64,000 nucleotides of DNA from Micrasema longulum (lineage: Eukaryota; Arthropoda; Insecta; Trichoptera; Brachycentridae). Below the pieces are notes generated by a model, which was not told the DNA's origin, made no database searches, and saw only the letters and a program-made list of their open reading frames with translations. A program made the position numbers and the translations under genes. Below, piece by piece: positions 63,841 to 64,000 of the stretch (position 1 is its first letter; each line of letters begins with the position of its first letter). The DNA lies in the NCBI GenBank assembly GCA_022494885.1, contig JAGVSM010004908.1, forward strand, positions 124,001-188,000, given 5' to 3'.

Positions 63841-64000
63841 TCTGTTTTGATAAAATTCCCTGAAAAGTTAAACCTGGCTACGAAAAAAAAATGTAGCGCC
63901 AGCATAACACCCATTTTCCTCTAAAAATTCGAATCGTGGCACCCCCCTCGGGAGCAAAACCAAAAAAATTAAAACTTTTGAGAAAAGATGTCTCAGAATC

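Noticed and set aside
17378..64000. A complete host gene driven by the 17.3 kb promoter candidate
   Set aside because: No coding exon with convincing splice sites and homology could be found downstream; only a promoter/first-exon candidate is reported.

Overview
This is animal genomic DNA, almost certainly from an insect. It is strongly AT-rich, lacks bacterial-style gene packing, and is filled with retrotransposons and DNA transposons of arthropod type: a BEL/Pao LTR element, several clades of non-LTR retrotransposon (LINE), a mariner remnant, a piggyBac-like element and tRNA-derived SINEs. The mix would fit a moth or butterfly, but the order cannot be fixed from sequence alone. No complete host protein-coding gene was recognised. 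The window looks like a large intron or intergenic region built from nested mobile elements.

Layout. 0-2.1 kb: two LINE tails, the second split by a family A repeat insertion. 3.49-4.25 kb: a piggyBac-like element keeping a short start of its transposase. 6.6-7.4 and 20.3-21.05 kb: two copies of a ~780 bp unclassified repeat (family J). 8.7 kb: a 241 bp TIR element. 9.2-13.4 kb: four LINE 3' fragments. 14.9 and 56.9 kb: two copies of an RT-derived defective element. 15.5 and 16.2 kb: two 131 bp palindromic MITEs. 17.3-17.6 kb: the best candidate for a host promoter, with a non-coding first exon and a good splice donor. 22.0-22.5 kb: a second CpG-rich promoter-like patch. 23.7-24.1 kb: mariner transposase fragment. 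25.0-26.4 kb: two less AT-rich patches with unrecognised open frames. 28-39.9 kb: LINE, hAT and RTE remnants, a TIR element and a LINE inserted into a SINE. 40.55-46.98 kb: a nearly intact BEL/Pao retrotransposon on the minus strand. 47-64 kb: LINE tails, tandem duplications, a 136 bp tandem array, large foldbacks and nested SINEs.

The BEL/Pao element is the only long coding unit. Its two 352 bp LTRs differ at 3 positions by my reading and are flanked by a 5 bp duplication (AACTT). It is therefore young, yet one in-frame TAA separates Gag-protease-RT from RNase H-integrase.

The most frequent repeat (family A, about 20 pieces) is the least understood. Three insertions are bounded by the same two termini in palindromic or head-to-tail arrangement and by direct repeats of about 11-13 bp. 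Several insertions can be dated relative to each other because they interrupt other repeats. All family labels (A, B, C, D, E, F, G, J, K) are local to this report, and all repeat boundaries were read by eye.
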